This document shows positions 46,581 to 59,264 of a stretch of 64,000 bases of DNA, in pieces. The number at the start of each line of letters is the position of its first letter. Within the stretch, counting starts at the first letter, position 1. This stretch comes from Leptasterias polaris. Taxonomy: Eukaryota; Echinodermata; Asteroidea; Forcipulatida; Asteriidae. The DNA lies in contig JAZGTN010000069.1 of assembly GCA_037783415.1 (NCBI GenBank), positions 434,001-498,000 on the forward strand, in the 5' to 3' direction. The notes beneath the pieces are model-generated. The model was not told the origin of the DNA. It saw only the letters and a list, made by a program, of their open reading frames with translations, and did not search any database. The translations under genes and the position numbers were made by a program.

Positions 46581-49439
46581 TTAAAGCTCATCCTTTTCCT
46601 CTTCTTGATGTTGCTCTTCAGTTGTTTTGGGTTTAGGGGTGTAGGGGCCTTGTTGGAATTGTTCAGGGACCTCCTCATCTTTAGATTTTTTGCGATAGAA
46701 ACCCAAGTCTTCTAGGAGTGTGTTGATTTCTGTTCGCTTTTTACCTTTTAGTGGAATAGACTGCAGACAAAGAGACACCATTAAACAGACAGCAATAATT
46801 TAGCCTGTAAGAACTAATTAAAATGAGATTAGCATAAACTTTTTGTGTGGTTTTTGCAAAAGCTTTTTTTCCAAAAGGTGTTTTGAAATAAAAACAAATA
46901 TATTTTCCTCATTAACAGCTTCCATTTTCTTTAAAACTTTTTCCACCCAAATTAGAAAATTTACAATGCTCAAACACATTTTTATATATAAATATACTGT
47001 TACAGCTCAATCCTTCTCACAAGTTGTGATTAAATAAGTTTTAGTAAACAAACAAAGCATATTGTTTTCAAGTAGAGAGACAACTGCTCATAAATCTTTA
47101 ACAAATTATTTTTAAACTTGGTCAGTTGTGCTCTCAAGTGATCTTACCTCTATTCTGTGCCCATCTATGTCAAGCAACTGTAAATCCGGATCTGCTCCTG
47201 AAATATGTTTAAAGGGAACATTATGGCTGAGGGAAAACAGTCAAGGAAATTGAATAACACATCACACATTAGACTGTTCCACTATTAGCTGTTAGCTGTC
47301 AATCAACAGCGCCCATGAGGGTAAGTGCAGATGACACATGTCTGTCACTGCCCTGCACCAAACACAAAAGACAGGATAAAGACCCAGTGTTGTAACTTAT
47401 TTTGAACATGTCCGACTTTCCTGTTTACAGTTGTGATTGGGCGTAAGGGGCGTAGCCTAACAGATCAGTCTACTTCTGTCCACTTCTGTACAATCGCTAA
47501 ATTGATTGAATACAGAAGGTTGGTTGTGTCATTAACAAGGTCATCACAGGCTGGCTTTGGTAGGAAAAAACAGTCATCTCTGCACTGATGAAGGTCTCAC
47601 ACGTATTGTTAGAGTGCATGGTTTTGTGTGGGAACCCAACCCAAGGTTCTCAAAAATGATTAAATACTCTAGACTTCAAGAATAATTGTACCAACACAAG
47701 ATGAAAACAACTTCTATAAACAAAAACATTGATTTGAAATGACAACATTGATTGTTTAGCTTCAGGGTCATTATTTAATCCATGCAATAATTATATGGTA
47801 TACACTGTAACAGGTGGTCTACCACTAGTGATACAAAGCTGTATTGCTTATGGACAAAAAGCACAACTCTTGCAAACGTTTTGTGTTTATGCTACATGTA
47901 TGAGTAATCTCCCTCTGCAGACCATCACCAGGCTATAAGTAAATACTAATAGATAGTCTAGATATTCAGCAGGGAAAAGACAATCAAATTGTTGATTACA
48001 ACAGAACCAGCTGTTACACTACAGTAGTAAAACTACCACTTGTAGTAGTAGTGATGTTACTCAAGGGTTTCCCATTAGAGACAACTTAATATCAGCGGAA
48101 GGTTAAAATCAGTGGGTACAAGGTGTCTATTAATAGGCTAGTTTGGGTGATGGCCCTGCATGCCCTTCTGTTAAATATGTACCCCAATATGGTATTCAAG
48201 TCTTGACTGAAATCCAAGTACATGAAGCGTACAAACAACACTGCTTACAGAGTTATAGTTTATTCCTTACTGAACAGCAATTACATTTTTAGAGGCACTT
48301 TTATTGTATAATGATTTCACTTCTTAAAAGGATACAACAGGGGCAGATCATTGGTTACAAATGCCTTGACTTCAGGCATTCGGTTCAGCTGTCATCCACT
48401 GCAGCTCTGGAGAGAGAAAAAAGAGGAAAATGCTTAACGACTTAATGTGCTTTTCACAAGAAATTGTACCAAACCATCCCTTCCATCCAATCCTACCCTG
48501 TCCCCATTTCGTTAACCATTTTCATTATCTGTTATTGAGTCCTACTAATTATTCCCCTCCCTCCCCCCTTGAGTCCCCAAATCACACTCAAGGACAAGGT
48601 TCATATAGTTCAAAGTGTAGTTGGGGATTGGCTTCAATTGGACAGAGCACGACTCAAAAACAGAAACGGCCATTGCAAACTGAACTGAATGAAGGTAATA
48701 TTGTTTGTCTTACATTTTAATAACACTCACTGAGTCACTTACCCCCCCCCCCCATCCCAACTCATGTATTATTATATTAACAAAGTTTGTCACAACACAC
48801 AAATAATATTACCGCAAGTATCAATCAAAACTCCAGTGTTTCGGAGACCTACTGTATAAAACATGCCATGTTCATACTACCACTCTCTGACATGCTCTGA
48901 CTCAGTCGAGTAATCAACAACTTAACACTGGCATGGTATGGTTTTGGGTTCTGTGTGACCCTTCCTCCATGGTGTGACTGTATACTATAGTTACTATTTA
49001 GCTAGCCATCATTCATAGACCCTGATCTCACTCTCAGTCAAAATGGATGTAACATCATTCGGCTAGATAAGCAGAATGATTTTTATATTATACTAAGTGA
49101 ATGTTGACGAACATTTTATTGTAATGATAGGCTATCAGTACTGAGTATCATTTGTATATCACGGCCCACGTACCTGCCTGTATCCGTGTATGCATAGAGA
49201 ATGGTGTGTGTATAATGGGATCGAGGAACATGGGGTGCAGACAACAAAGGGAGGCACTCCCAAAGGAAAACGTAATTTTGCGACCACAAAACTGACAAAA
49301 AGGACACAATTAATCATACCTCTAGCCGAGCTGAATACACCAACCTTTCCTCTGAACGTGCACCATCTGCTCCTGCATCCTCTGCAACAATCACCGAGGC
49401 ACAGAGGCCAAGGAATGTCAAAAGAACTAATTTAGTCAT
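46581..49439 (-). CDS. SELENOM: Selenoprotein M, ER thioredoxin-fold selenoprotein (4 coding exons)
   Basis: Minus-strand exons are 49439-49345 (ATG at 49439-49437, signal peptide MTKLVLLTFLGLCASVIVA), 48404-48336, 47226-47148 and 46760-46581. Phases 2, 2 and 0 join in one frame, giving 140 residues, against 145 in human SELENOM. Exon 2 encodes C-S-G-U-QLNRMPEVKAF, where U is the in-frame TGA at 48394-48392. Human has C-G-G-U. Exon 3 reads HNVPFKHISGADPDLQLLD, and exon 4 reads TEINTLLEDLGFYRKKSKDE and ends EEEKDEL, an ER-retention signal. The family is a redox protein of the ER lumen linked to calcium handling. The acceptor of exon 2 must be the second AG of ccagag to keep frame. A SECIS lies downstream at 45590-45650. 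Confidence 0.93.
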
Positions 49440-49485
49440 CTTCTGGTGAGCCGTATAATTGTTTTTCTGGTCCTTGCTCTATGGT

Positions 49486-49545
49486 AAGAAGTACTAGTAC
49501 TAGAGTACACTAGTACTAGAGTAGTAGTAGTAGTAGCAGCACGAT
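49486..49545. repeat. Microsatellite and palindromic stretch
   Basis: gtactagtac palindromes, a repeated actagtactagagta motif and an (AGT)n run (agtagtagtagtagtag) lie just 5' of the selenoprotein M start codon. Confidence 0.8.
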
Positions 49546-49897
49546 AAGGTACACGTAGCAGTGCGCCCGCCCTCTACTGGTGTAAAAGTGTATGATAATA
49601 CACAGATTCGAATAAAACAAGCAGACAACTTATATTTTGATTGATTGACACAGCCTCTGAAAACTTTTTTATTGCCAAACAAAAATTGTGGAGGATGCCG
49701 AAAAACGTATTGGCTATCCATTCCCACACTTAAAAGGAGCTTGGGATACACCTGACCCCCCACCATTGTTGGGCGTACAACACACCCCACAAATTTGGCC
49801 CACATGGCTTCTTTTCTCTGTACACGTTACCTCAACTCTTACTGCATGGGCACCACGCCGAAAGTAAATAATTGGCAAACAATTGCCAAACCACAAA

Positions 49898-50068
49898 TTG
49901 GCACACCTGGCATCTTTTAATCGGCTCACCTGGCATCTTTTAATTGGCTCACCTGGCATCTTTTAATGGTACACATGACACAACCATTAATGGGCACCAC
50001 GCCCATAATAATTAAACCACACCTGGCACACCTGGCATCTTTTAAAATGGCTCAACTGGCATCTTTTT
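49898..50068. repeat. Minisatellite, 23-bp unit
   Basis: The unit GGCTCACCTGGCATCTTTTA with 3-4 more bases is repeated three times in direct succession, then twice more with a spacer (50020-50068). Related CACCACGCCCA motifs lie between the two groups. Confidence 0.8.
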
Positions 50069-50499
50069 ACATTGGGTACACCAACCAATCTTGGGCACCA
50101 CGCCCAAATTATTTAATTAGCACCTGGCCAAACATTTATCTGTGTACACACCTGAATCCAACCACGTGGGTACACAGGCGGAATGCAATGAAACAATTAT
50201 TCAAAATAATCATACCTGAAAATTATTCAATGAGTTTAACCCATCAGTCAATTAAGTTGTGAAGTTCTACCTTGGCACATGCGGTCGGAATTAGCCCCTG
50301 TGGTACATCAGAGCGCTAACACAACTTTGTTACAATATAGGCCTATGATCAAAGGTGTGTAAGCTTATTGAACAAAGAGGTGTTCAAAGTTGAATAAATA
50401 GTTGGAGCAAAGTACATTTACTTGCAACTATAACCCCAAAACTAAAAAATATGTGTGAATCCCGTAAACGCGCCAGGCGCGTCCCACACTGGGAGAGCA

Positions 50500-51030
50500 C
50501 TTTTTATTTAATTTTTTTAATTTTTTATAACACGGACAAAACGCAAGAACGCAAGTTGCCACGAAACATTGTGTGCAATCAAAACGATACAGGGACGTTT
50601 CAGACCAAGCAAATTGGGGATGCAAGCAGTGAGCGCCCAACCTAGCACATTGTGATTTTGCCCAACGATTAATTGCTCGCCGTTTCCGTTCAACAGCGGG
50701 TCGACTTTGCCCCAAAGTAAAACATTCGCGGGAGAATATCCGACCACACAACCATAGATGACGGAAACTGAGAGATACAAGTTTGCAATGCAATGGAAAT
50801 ACGCTGTCGCATGCAAAATATTCATCCACTGCAATGAGATCGTTGGTGCCAATGTGAAAAACTATACTAACTGCCGGGAGTTAGTGGCCCGCTACATGAG
50901 CGCACCAAAGCTTCCAAATCGCCCATAATTATTTGCCCCGCTTTTCCCCTTCCAGACAACTTGACGAGGAAAATCAATGGAACCTGCTGCCCAACGGACG
51001 ATGGAGTCGCCAATAATCCAAACAGGACCT
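50500..51030 (-). pseudogene. SGNH/GDSL-hydrolase-like remnant of a retrotransposon
   Basis: Minus-strand blocks in changing frames are VWIIGDSIVRWA (block I, catalytic Ser in GDS), IVFHIGTNDLIAVD (block III, GTND) and VVWSDILPRMFYFGAKS with AVERKRRAINRWAKSQCARL. This is the usual order in SGNH domains attached to retroelements. At least two frameshifts and several stops break it. A 133-residue open frame at 50829-50428 covers part of it only. Confidence 0.6.
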
Positions 51031-51263
51031 ATTGATAAGTCACAGAAATTGAAGGAATTGGTATACTAATACGCATAGGTAATGGGCGAATGTAGGTAGC
51101 TACCGCATTTAGAGCGCCACCTGCCCAAACTCGAGGGATTTTTTCAAAACTGCATTGGACTGAAATCGAGTGAGTCCGGGGTACAATCAAAATGACAAAA
51201 GAGAGGGCCGGCAATGGCAGGTCTCACGGTATTTGAAGCCATTGCAGCTCTGTGAAAATTATA

Positions 51264-51769
51264 TCAAAAGCATAGTGAACTAGAGATAGGTCTGGCAACG
51301 GCGTCATGACTGCATCTGCACGAGGAGCCGCTGCGCGGAAGCGTACGTGTTTCCTGAAAACGGGACAGAGTATCAGCAATAATTACAAAACCCTGCACAT
51401 GCGTAGCCTTAAAACTAATATTAAACCTTATAGACAGGCAAGCACCAACGTGCGGATGAGATGCATCATTTTGGTGCGGATTAGATACATCATTTTGGGA
51501 CAATGGGAAGATTGCTTGTTGATATAAATGTGCACCACCGCCGCATTGTCACTGTGGAACAGTACCTTGCGATTAGCAAGCTGGGGACCCAACACTTGAG
51601 TGCAACAATAATAGGAAACAATTCCAAAAACCCATTTTTTTTGACGGTGGATTGCACAAGAAAGAATTAGGCCATTAGAAAAGGAGATCCTTGACGTAAA
51701 ACTTGCCTGGAAAAACAACTCCTCGTGAACGTGTGTCAGCCAGACCACAACAAAAAATAGCGCCCTCAC
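51264..51769 (-). pseudogene. RNase H-like remnant of a DIRS-type polyprotein
   Basis: Reading the minus strand, LANRKVLFHSDNAAVVHIY with NKQSSHCPKMMYLIR follows the pattern of the RNase H part of DIRS-like elements (the FHxDNxAVVH block). HVQGFVIIADTLSRFQ, in another frame further on, matches the end of that region (ADALSRFQ type). The two parts are in different frames, and a short in-place duplication of the MM.LIRT segment is present near 51450-51490. It is not functional. Confidence 0.65.
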
Positions 51770-51852
51770 TAGAGGTATAATATTACGTCCAGTTCACGAA
51801 TTCTTAAACCCGATGATGATGAGTTGAAGCCAGGAAAGGAACAATTAACTTG

Positions 51853-52110
51853 TCGTTCTTCTAACGTGTAAAGTCGAACTAAAAACGGCACTCCGGTGAC
51901 GAGGAATCCAACTAATTCACAAGTTCACTCCAATAAATTTTTGTGTCCAGTTCTTCTAACGTGTAAAGTCGAACTAAAAACGGCACTCTGGTGACGAGGA
52001 ACCCAAATAATTTCACAATTAAATAAAATTATGTGTTCAGAAAACTAAAAATGCCTGTTCATAATTTCACAATTAAATAAAATTATGTGTCCAGAAAATT
52101 AAAAATGACC
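51853..52110. repeat. Two adjoining tandem duplications
   Basis: ttcttctaacgtgtaaagtc with about 40 more matching bases occurs at 51857 and 51953 (period ~96). tttcacaattaaataaaatt with about 20 more bases occurs at 52012 and 52064 (period ~52). No coding sense is seen. Confidence 0.75.
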
Positions 52111-53107
52111 GCTCATGTTGAGAGGCAGTGACAAAGTGACCTTAAATCAGGACTGCCTATATCCACGCTCATGGTAGCGTCCCCAACAACGCAAGGAAAT
52201 GTTGTCACACCACACACCCCACTGGCTAGCTGTAAACCCCAACAACATTTTTGCATAAAGAGGACTGTAAAACAACTTAAGCAAATGTAAACAATTTGCC
52301 CGCGAAGACATAATTACCTAAGTTGCCCAACAAGTTGCAGTCGCCGCACGGTGAATACCCCTTAAGCTTGTACAATTTTATCCGCACTGGGCAGCATACA
52401 TAGCTTGCGGGTAGAAACACACACAAGTTCGCCCTGTGTATAAAGCATTTTCTCGTTAGTCGATAAAATTTCTTATATTTATACTAAAAAAACTTAAAGG
52501 TTTTCAATATTTGTTATAATATTGCAGACAATTTCTCAGGAAAGAAAAGTGCGTAAACTTTTAGTGGAGTCCTATTGTTACTATCTTGCTTCAGTTCAGC
52601 GTAAGGAACAGGTTTGTAACCAAAATACTGCCACTAGTTGTGTCTATATCAAGTGAACCATATTGCGATCGTGTTTCCGTGCTTTTATTACTGGTCTATA
52701 CTGTGATAAACATTTCCGCCGAATGCAGACATTTGGCTTCCAGAGGAATCTTCAAATAATTGGCTTTTATATTAAAAAAATTAATAAATAAAATAAAAAA
52801 CGCGTTAACCTGATGGAGCGCCCGCTATAAGTCGAATGTATGCAAATAAGTTTTGCCCCAAGCTGTTTTACAGTAAAGCACCCTGAAACTACGGTGAGTT
52901 TGTGTTTAATTATATTTGTTTAATTTTTATTTTTTATTTTTATTTATTTAATTTTTTTTTTTTTGGGGGGGGGTCTGATTTGGTTAAGAAAGGGGGAAAC
53001 AGTGGGGGAAATTATGTTGGTATTTTAATAAAAAATAAATAAAGAACAATAGCCTATGGAGAGAAACAGTTAATGGTTTTGAAAAAAGAGTGGGTGGAAA
53101 TCTGTCC
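52111..53107. other. Intergenic, no gene seen
   Basis: AT-rich with a T/G homopolymer stretch (52947-52975). A donor-like ACG|gtgagt is present at about 52893, but no exon can be supported from sequence alone. Confidence 0.4.
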
Positions 53108-53216
53108 CCCGGAGATTATGTCCCCCATATGGGGGGAAATTAACGTGGGCTGGAGGAGGACGCTATCAAAAGCAGTTTGTACACAGTTCTCCATATGGGG
53201 GACAGAATCTCCGTCC
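53108..53216. repeat. Inverted repeat with ~24-bp arms
   Basis: ggagattatgtcccccatat (from 53111) and its inverted copy atatgggggacagaatctcc (to 53215) are separated by about 60 bases. It could be a small MITE or a hairpin. Confidence 0.7.
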
Positions 53217-54320
53217 ACATGGGATTAAAACTTTACAACAAAATAAAAAGTAAGACAGTTCTTGTTTTTTTGTTTTGTTCCAAGATAGGGCGCCCTCACG
53301 TTGCACCACTTACTGCACATGCGTAGTGAATACCCGGAACAAGCATAATAACAACATTGAGCTGTCGTCTGCTTTTGACGTGTCTTCCAATTGAAATTAT
53401 TTCATCACAAAACTCTGGTAAGTACAGATTTTTCTGTCCAGTTTTTACATTGTAATTTATGAAAATGGTTTATAGGTCTTTTGGCGTTGATCTATTTGTT
53501 GAAATTGTATAAAGGACAGCTTTTGGTAGCAGGTTTTGTCGTGACTGCACTCTGCAGTCTGATACTTTTAGTTGGGATACATCATGGTTGGTAGTGTTTA
53601 CTGTTGTTTAAAGTTTACCCTTCATCCCTCCCGTCTCCACCACACAGCGGATAGGGAGACACAGACAGAGTGGGGTCTGATGTTGACACGAGTCTGATGA
53701 AGGGAGAAATGTCACACACGTAGTTTTACGTACTATTACTAGTCGTTGCTGTTTGGGATGGTGTTCTGCAGGCACTAGTTCTATGATCATGATTTTCTTT
53801 GAAAAAGTTCAATAATCTCTGCTTTGTTGTGCCACAAACTACAGTCACTCTACTCGAATCGTGGACATTCCAGATAGATAAAACGAGACACTGCTGACAG
53901 TGACATTGATGATTGTGTGTATAATGTGTATGAAACTACAACAACCTTACTGTAGTCCCAAACCTTTGCAAACTCGGTCAGTGTTTTTGATCAGTGACTT
54001 GCAATCACAAGGTTGTTGGTTCCAGTTAGTCCTACCAAAGTTAACCACTGATTTCATGACTAGAATACAAATTTTCATCTAGTCTTACTGAATCACAATT
54101 TATTGATTTGTGCAGTTCATAATCATAGACGTTAAACTAGCCCTGGTGGCACGTCAGTGTTCCTTGCAACGGAAGAGAACCTGGGCTAAACGTTTAACCA
54201 ATGTTTGTATGGAGTGAGATTGGCTGTTGCCAGCTTGATATTTCTATCCCTTGATAGGAGTTTGCCGAGTTCCCTTGATAGGAATACAAAAAAACAAACC
54301 ATATCATAACAAGCCCATCA
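53217..54320. other. Intergenic, possible untranslated 5' exon on plus strand
   Basis: A CpG-containing stretch at 53280-53340 (gggcgccctcacgttgc) is followed by a good donor CTCTG|gtaagtac at 53418. No coding region follows that I can recognise. Confidence 0.3.
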
Positions 54321-54490
54321 CTACCAATGTTGTAGTCTTCGAGACTGGTCTTGGTCTGGAGAACAGTCTCGAGACCAATTTCTGTGGTCTTGGTCTCGAG
54401 CATGCATGATCTCGGACTTCCTGGTCTTGGTCTTGGTCTCGGACCCCACTGTCTTGGTCTTGGACCTCATTTTGGCTCAAGACCAATAGA
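54320..54490. repeat. GGTCTTGGTCTCGAGAC-rich repeat
   Basis: Short GGTCTTGGTCT / CTCGAGACC motifs recur at least six times in both orientations. This resembles internal repeats of common non-autonomous DNA elements, but the family cannot be named from here. Confidence 0.55.
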
Positions 54491-56514
54491 AAAAACATTC
54501 AATTTGATTTCAACCAAAATGTTTCGTACCTGTACAAAAACTTCAACTAAATCTGTGAGAAGTTGTACACTGTTTTATTCACAACAAATCTGATACTGCA
54601 GTTATCTCACTCAATGTACAGTTCATTGATCATGTGAGCGCAATTTATGTGCAAATTAAGAACTAAAGAAAGCAAGTACAATTTGCAAATTGCGCTGTCA
54701 AAAATGGCACTCTGGTGGCATACTGTATCAATCCCAAACATGCATCCCACTTTTTCTGGCAGTCTGTTCCACCCCCACTGACCATAGTCATCATTCACAT
54801 GATTTAAATAGCAACTATCATTACGCCATCAGCTGATAAAAGTGACGGATACTTTCTTTCAAGGGGAATTTTTGTGAAAAGTTGATTTTTGGCTAGGCCT
54901 TGTTGATTAAACATTGTCAACATTGAAAAAACACTGTCAACTTTTGATATTGTACCTGGCAGCAAACAAACCTGGTAAACCAATTCGATTTCAATTCAAC
55001 TCAACATTTAGTTCCAATGCAAATAAACAAGTAATTATAGGAAGTTTAAATAAACAGTGATGTGTTAACACAGAAAAAATATTAATAATCATATAAGATA
55101 AAAAAACAAAGCAAAAGTGACCTGACGACCTAGGTTGAAACAAGAAAGTGAACCATAACTTTAAACTCATTGTCACAAAGGTGAAAAATGAAAAGAGAAG
55201 TTACTCTTGATAATCAAACAAAAGATTTTCTTTCATAAAAGTTCTCAAAAACAAACTGCAAATGACATTGATTTTGTTTCCATCAGTTCTATTCCAAAGA
55301 AGAGTTCCATGACTCTCAAAGTGTTCAGAGAATAGGTGGTGCATGCAAATGGCAGAAAAATGATGCGGTTTGATCTGGTGATAATGTTGTAATGCAAGTC
55401 TGGTCAATTGCATTTATTTATTTTTTGTTAGGACATTGGATTTCACCTGGCATGCCTATTACCACCTAAAGATTTTTCTTAAATGAATTTTGACAGATAA
55501 CGAAAAGGTTGCAAAAACTTTTGCATATGCCATGGACAATGCACAATATGCAAAATAGTTTGTTAATGGCCGATGGACACGAGACAATGTCGATATCCCA
55601 ACATTTAATTTTTTAGGTTTCAATTTACTACCACTAAATATTTGCAGATTTTTTATACGTGCAGTACCTTAATGAATGTTCATAACTTTCTCAAAATGTA
55701 TAAAAATAGATTGAAAAAATACAAATCAAACTTTTGGGGTCAGATTAGCCAGAAATTGGACCTAGCATTAAGGTCCTACTATCTTGATAAATCATTGTTT
55801 TAAGAAATTTCACGGTATGAAAGTTTTAATATAATTAGATGGTTGTATAAAATTGGATTAAGAACTCAGTGAAGCCACAGGTGCACTCAATGCAAAATAT
55901 TTACTGTAACTGCCTGCATTAAGATTTCCACTTTTCTAAAATTTGCTTTTTATATAATACATCTTTTTCCACAGAATATTCTCGGTCCTTGTGCAGAAAC
56001 TTCCTGTAAAGAGTTTCCTAGAATGAAGATTCATCAGTCTAAACTTGACTAATTTTTTTGAAGTTTTGGTGAGTTAAAAATAAAATCTACATTATCTATA
56101 ACATGCAACACTTTTTGTAACTGTGCTATCTTTGATCAAAGCTGGACATCTTTTTTGCTCTTATGTACCTCACCCCATACATACCCCTTCTTTCTACCCT
56201 CCGGATCTACCCCCTATTACCCCCGAAACTGATCATGGTCCTACTTTAAAGAAACCAAAAGCTACTTACATCTTATATTTTCAGAAAAAATCAATTAGAT
56301 CAGCTATGGTGTCCAGATTAATGTATGTATAGTTGTTTAGTGCTGACTTAGCTTTACAATCCCAAACATGCACCCCACTTTGATGTCTCTATGGATCATC
56401 ACCCTACATGTTACCCTTCTATAGTGCAACGTACTTTGTCAATCCACTTAACTAATAGACATTTCCTCCATTCATCCAAACTCTATTTCATGTATTTACC
56501 ATTTATGTCCTACT
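54491..56514. other. Intergenic, one exon-like segment, no gene supported
   Basis: A segment at 55975-56068 is framed by a strong acceptor (catctttttccacag) and a donor (ttttg|gtgagt). It has no long open frame and could be an untranslated exon. Nothing else is recognised on either strand. Confidence 0.3.
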
Positions 56515-56595
56515 ACCCCTCTGGATCCTATGACATATCCTCTTACCCCTCTGGATCCTATGACTTGTCCCCTCTGGATCCTATCTGTAGGCCTA
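56515..56595. repeat. Three-copy tandem repeat CCCCTCTGGATCCTATGAC
   Basis: Copies start at 56516, 56546 and 56570; the third is truncated to CCCCTCTGGATCCTAT. Confidence 0.8.
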
Positions 56596-59260
56596 TCTGT
56601 CTTCCTCCTTACCAGCACCCTCGTAGAAAAAGTTACTGAGAGCAGGGCATGCCTGATGTGGTTTGAAAGATTCATCACAATCCAAAGACTGTTATAAGAA
56701 GTTTTTTATCCTTGGCTGGAGTAATTTTATGCAAACATGGGTTTTTATTGCAGTACCGGTACTATACATTCAAGATGATCGGACAATTAAACGCCTCAGT
56801 TCTAATGAGAGATACACGCAAGCTCGGTTGAAGAGAACACTTGGCACCAGTCTTAACCATGAATTCAAACACGTCATCTTCTCTCTGCATCAAGCATCCT
56901 CAACTCTGTAATTTATAGAATTCTGGGATGTTGAGGTAGGCTTGTTATGTTGATATTTGATTACACACATTGTAAAGGGGTCTGTTTTACACAACATTTT
57001 TACAGGACATCATCGCCCTCACACACTAGTCCTCGGGTGATATTTTAAAACCACATGTACCAACGTCTGAAGATACAGTATATGTATGCCAAGAATTTTG
57101 TTTACAAAGTACAAAAGTCAATAAAGTGTTCTTATAATGTCTTGTATAATGTAAACAGACCTTTATTGTACATATTTATTGTACATAATATATTTGTTGC
57201 AACTGCTTTTTAAATACTTAATTCAGGTATTTTCAACTAGTTTTGAACAGAATGCTAATGAAGCTAACGTTAATAGTCATATAGGGACTGTGTATAACTG
57301 TAATAAGATCCCGAGTGCTTGCCCGGGGCATTTAGAGGGGTCCAGGAGATGCAAACCTGGGCAAGGGTGTAATGGGGCAGCGCGGCCCCATTTGTAAGAT
57401 TATTTCATTTTACACCCTAGAGTACATAATTTGAGGGTTCTAGACAGTAAAGAAATTGTTATGTTGGCGTAACTCAAATAGGGTAGTTAGTAGGGGTTTC
57501 AATTATTTTATTTTATTTTTAAATCATCACATTCTTTATTAAATTTACTTTCATTCAAGTCTTTTTATGTTTTCCCTGTCAGTAGGAATGGTTTGTTGTA
57601 CAAGTGAAAACTGTTCCAACTAAAACATGAAATTCTTGGATGTCACAGGAACTTTTATGTAATCACACTGACTGTTTATACTACAAAAGGACACAATAAT
57701 ATTCCTTTACAAATAATTTTTTGTGTGCACATTTTAATTTCCAAATTTCCAGTTAAACTAATATTAAACTATTTCTACCAGTTTATTCAAATCAAAACTA
57801 CAAATCAGCATATCAACACACTTTCCATGTTTAAAGAACACTACACGCTCACTCATAAGGGTCATGAAACCAGGTCATAAAACCACCAACTTTGGCTTTT
57901 GAGTGAAGCAAAAATATTACAAACTAAAACAATGTATAACAAATGCAGAGGGTTAAGATAAGACGCAAAGGTCAACCATTCTCCCAGGACAGGGCCGGAG
58001 AGTGTCTGAAATAAAGAAAAGGATTGTTAGATGTTATTGTTTTTCACTGTCAGCAAAAAACATCACTTGTCAGGTTTTTTAGAACTCACAATACTTTTGT
58101 ATTTACTGGGACAAATAAACTGGGCGTCTTCAAGGGCGTCCGACAGTTTTTCAGGCAGTCCAAAGAACAAAAATAGGGCGTTCAAAAGACGCCTGGTTGC
58201 ATTGACTAACATGCTTTGCTGAGGTTTTTAGAGTGCCGGGTAAGTTAAAGAAACAAATTTGCTTTTTTTTCTTTGCAAATTCTGTACCATATCAAATTAG
58301 TCAGCGACCATTTATGTCTGGTGCCCTGTATCAAATGAACAACTCACAATGATACATAACCGTGGATACTTGACTATAGTTGCTCTGTTGACTCAAATTT
58401 GTTATGAAGGTAAACATGTCAAATTTGTCGTGAAGGTTTAGAGAAATTTGTATGGGAATAAATGGAGCTCCCGTCGTTCGAAGAACAACGAATTTTAAAC
58501 ATCAGATATTTGTGAATTGTTTCAGATAAAGCTGTCACTGGACGAAACTTGTAAATTTTCATTTAAGTTGTAGTTTTTTTATGTCAATCATGGGAATAAA
58601 TTATTTTCTAACCTATTTGCATATTGGAATGTGCTTTTTAGTAGCCATCGTAAATGCATGGAGGTCTACCTCCATAGTAAATGTAACTTTTTAAGTTGAA
58701 AATTACATGCGATTATGTTTGTAAACTGTAATGTACAACGTTTAAGGCCCTTATTCTACCTCCTCAATTAAATCAGACGGATCTGAACTCTGTGTGTTGT
58801 GTAATCTGGTGGAAATGTGTAAATAGAAATGTTAAGGCCTTTAAAATGCACATTTTTAGTATTTAAGCAAAAATTCAAAGTTTTTTTGTGATCAAAATGC
58901 GTAATTTATGCAGTAGAGCAGTTTGAGCATCGAAATAAGCACATAAGGGTGCTTTACAGCGTCTACTTTTCAAAAAACTAAAATTTTAATGGCAAATTTC
59001 GGTTTTTCCATTAAATTTTTTTTTCTTTGATGAAAATGAAAAATAATTAACGAGCGTGCGTTTCAGCCGATTTTAGAAAATTGAAAGACCGTTAATTTTC
59101 AGTTTTTCATACTTTTTTTTTTTATTTTCCCAAAAAATTGCAAAATAAAAAAATTTGTCCACCCCTCCCCTCTCGCTCTCCTCTCCACCTCTCCCCTCCT
59201 TCTTTCGTCCGCTCCCATCTGTGCATGTGCGTGGTGCTTGTTAGTGCGTGTTAGTTAGTG
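56596..59260. other. Intergenic, no gene supported
   Basis: An open frame at 56663-56911 encodes 82 residues with a charged C-terminal half but matches no family I know and has no clear splice context. A small inverted pair, gcgtcttcaaggg and aaaagacgc, lies at 58118-58190. The remainder is AT-rich. Confidence 0.35.
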
Positions 59261-59264
59261 CATG

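Larger units (their letters stand above)
50500..51770 (-). mobile_element. Decayed DIRS/Ngaro-type retrotransposon fragment
   Basis: On the minus strand the order is RNase H-like sequence (51769-51264) then an SGNH-hydrolase-like sequence (about 51030-50500). Tyrosine-recombinase retrotransposons of the DIRS superfamily encode RT/RNase H, and some Ngaro members carry an SGNH hydrolase. That matches this order. No recombinase part is recognisable between them. Frames are broken by several stops and shifts, and no terminal repeats were found. Confidence 0.65.

Noticed and set aside
47804..47838. A 35-bp candidate selenoprotein M exon (minus strand) with weak similarity
   Set aside because: It would introduce a second in-frame TGA. 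The exon at 47226-47148 already contains the expected HN..FKHI.GADP sequence in frame.
48392..48394. TGA in the selenoprotein M exon as a disabling stop (pseudogene)
   Set aside because: It falls at the U of the CxxU redox motif, all splice junctions and the frame are intact, and a SECIS lies downstream.
48744..48760. Poly-C run and other homopolymers as regulatory sites
   Set aside because: They are simple homopolymer tracts without any supporting context.
50428..50829. 133-codon minus-strand open frame as a host gene
   Set aside because: It is part of the decayed SGNH retroelement remnant, with the preceding blocks in other frames.
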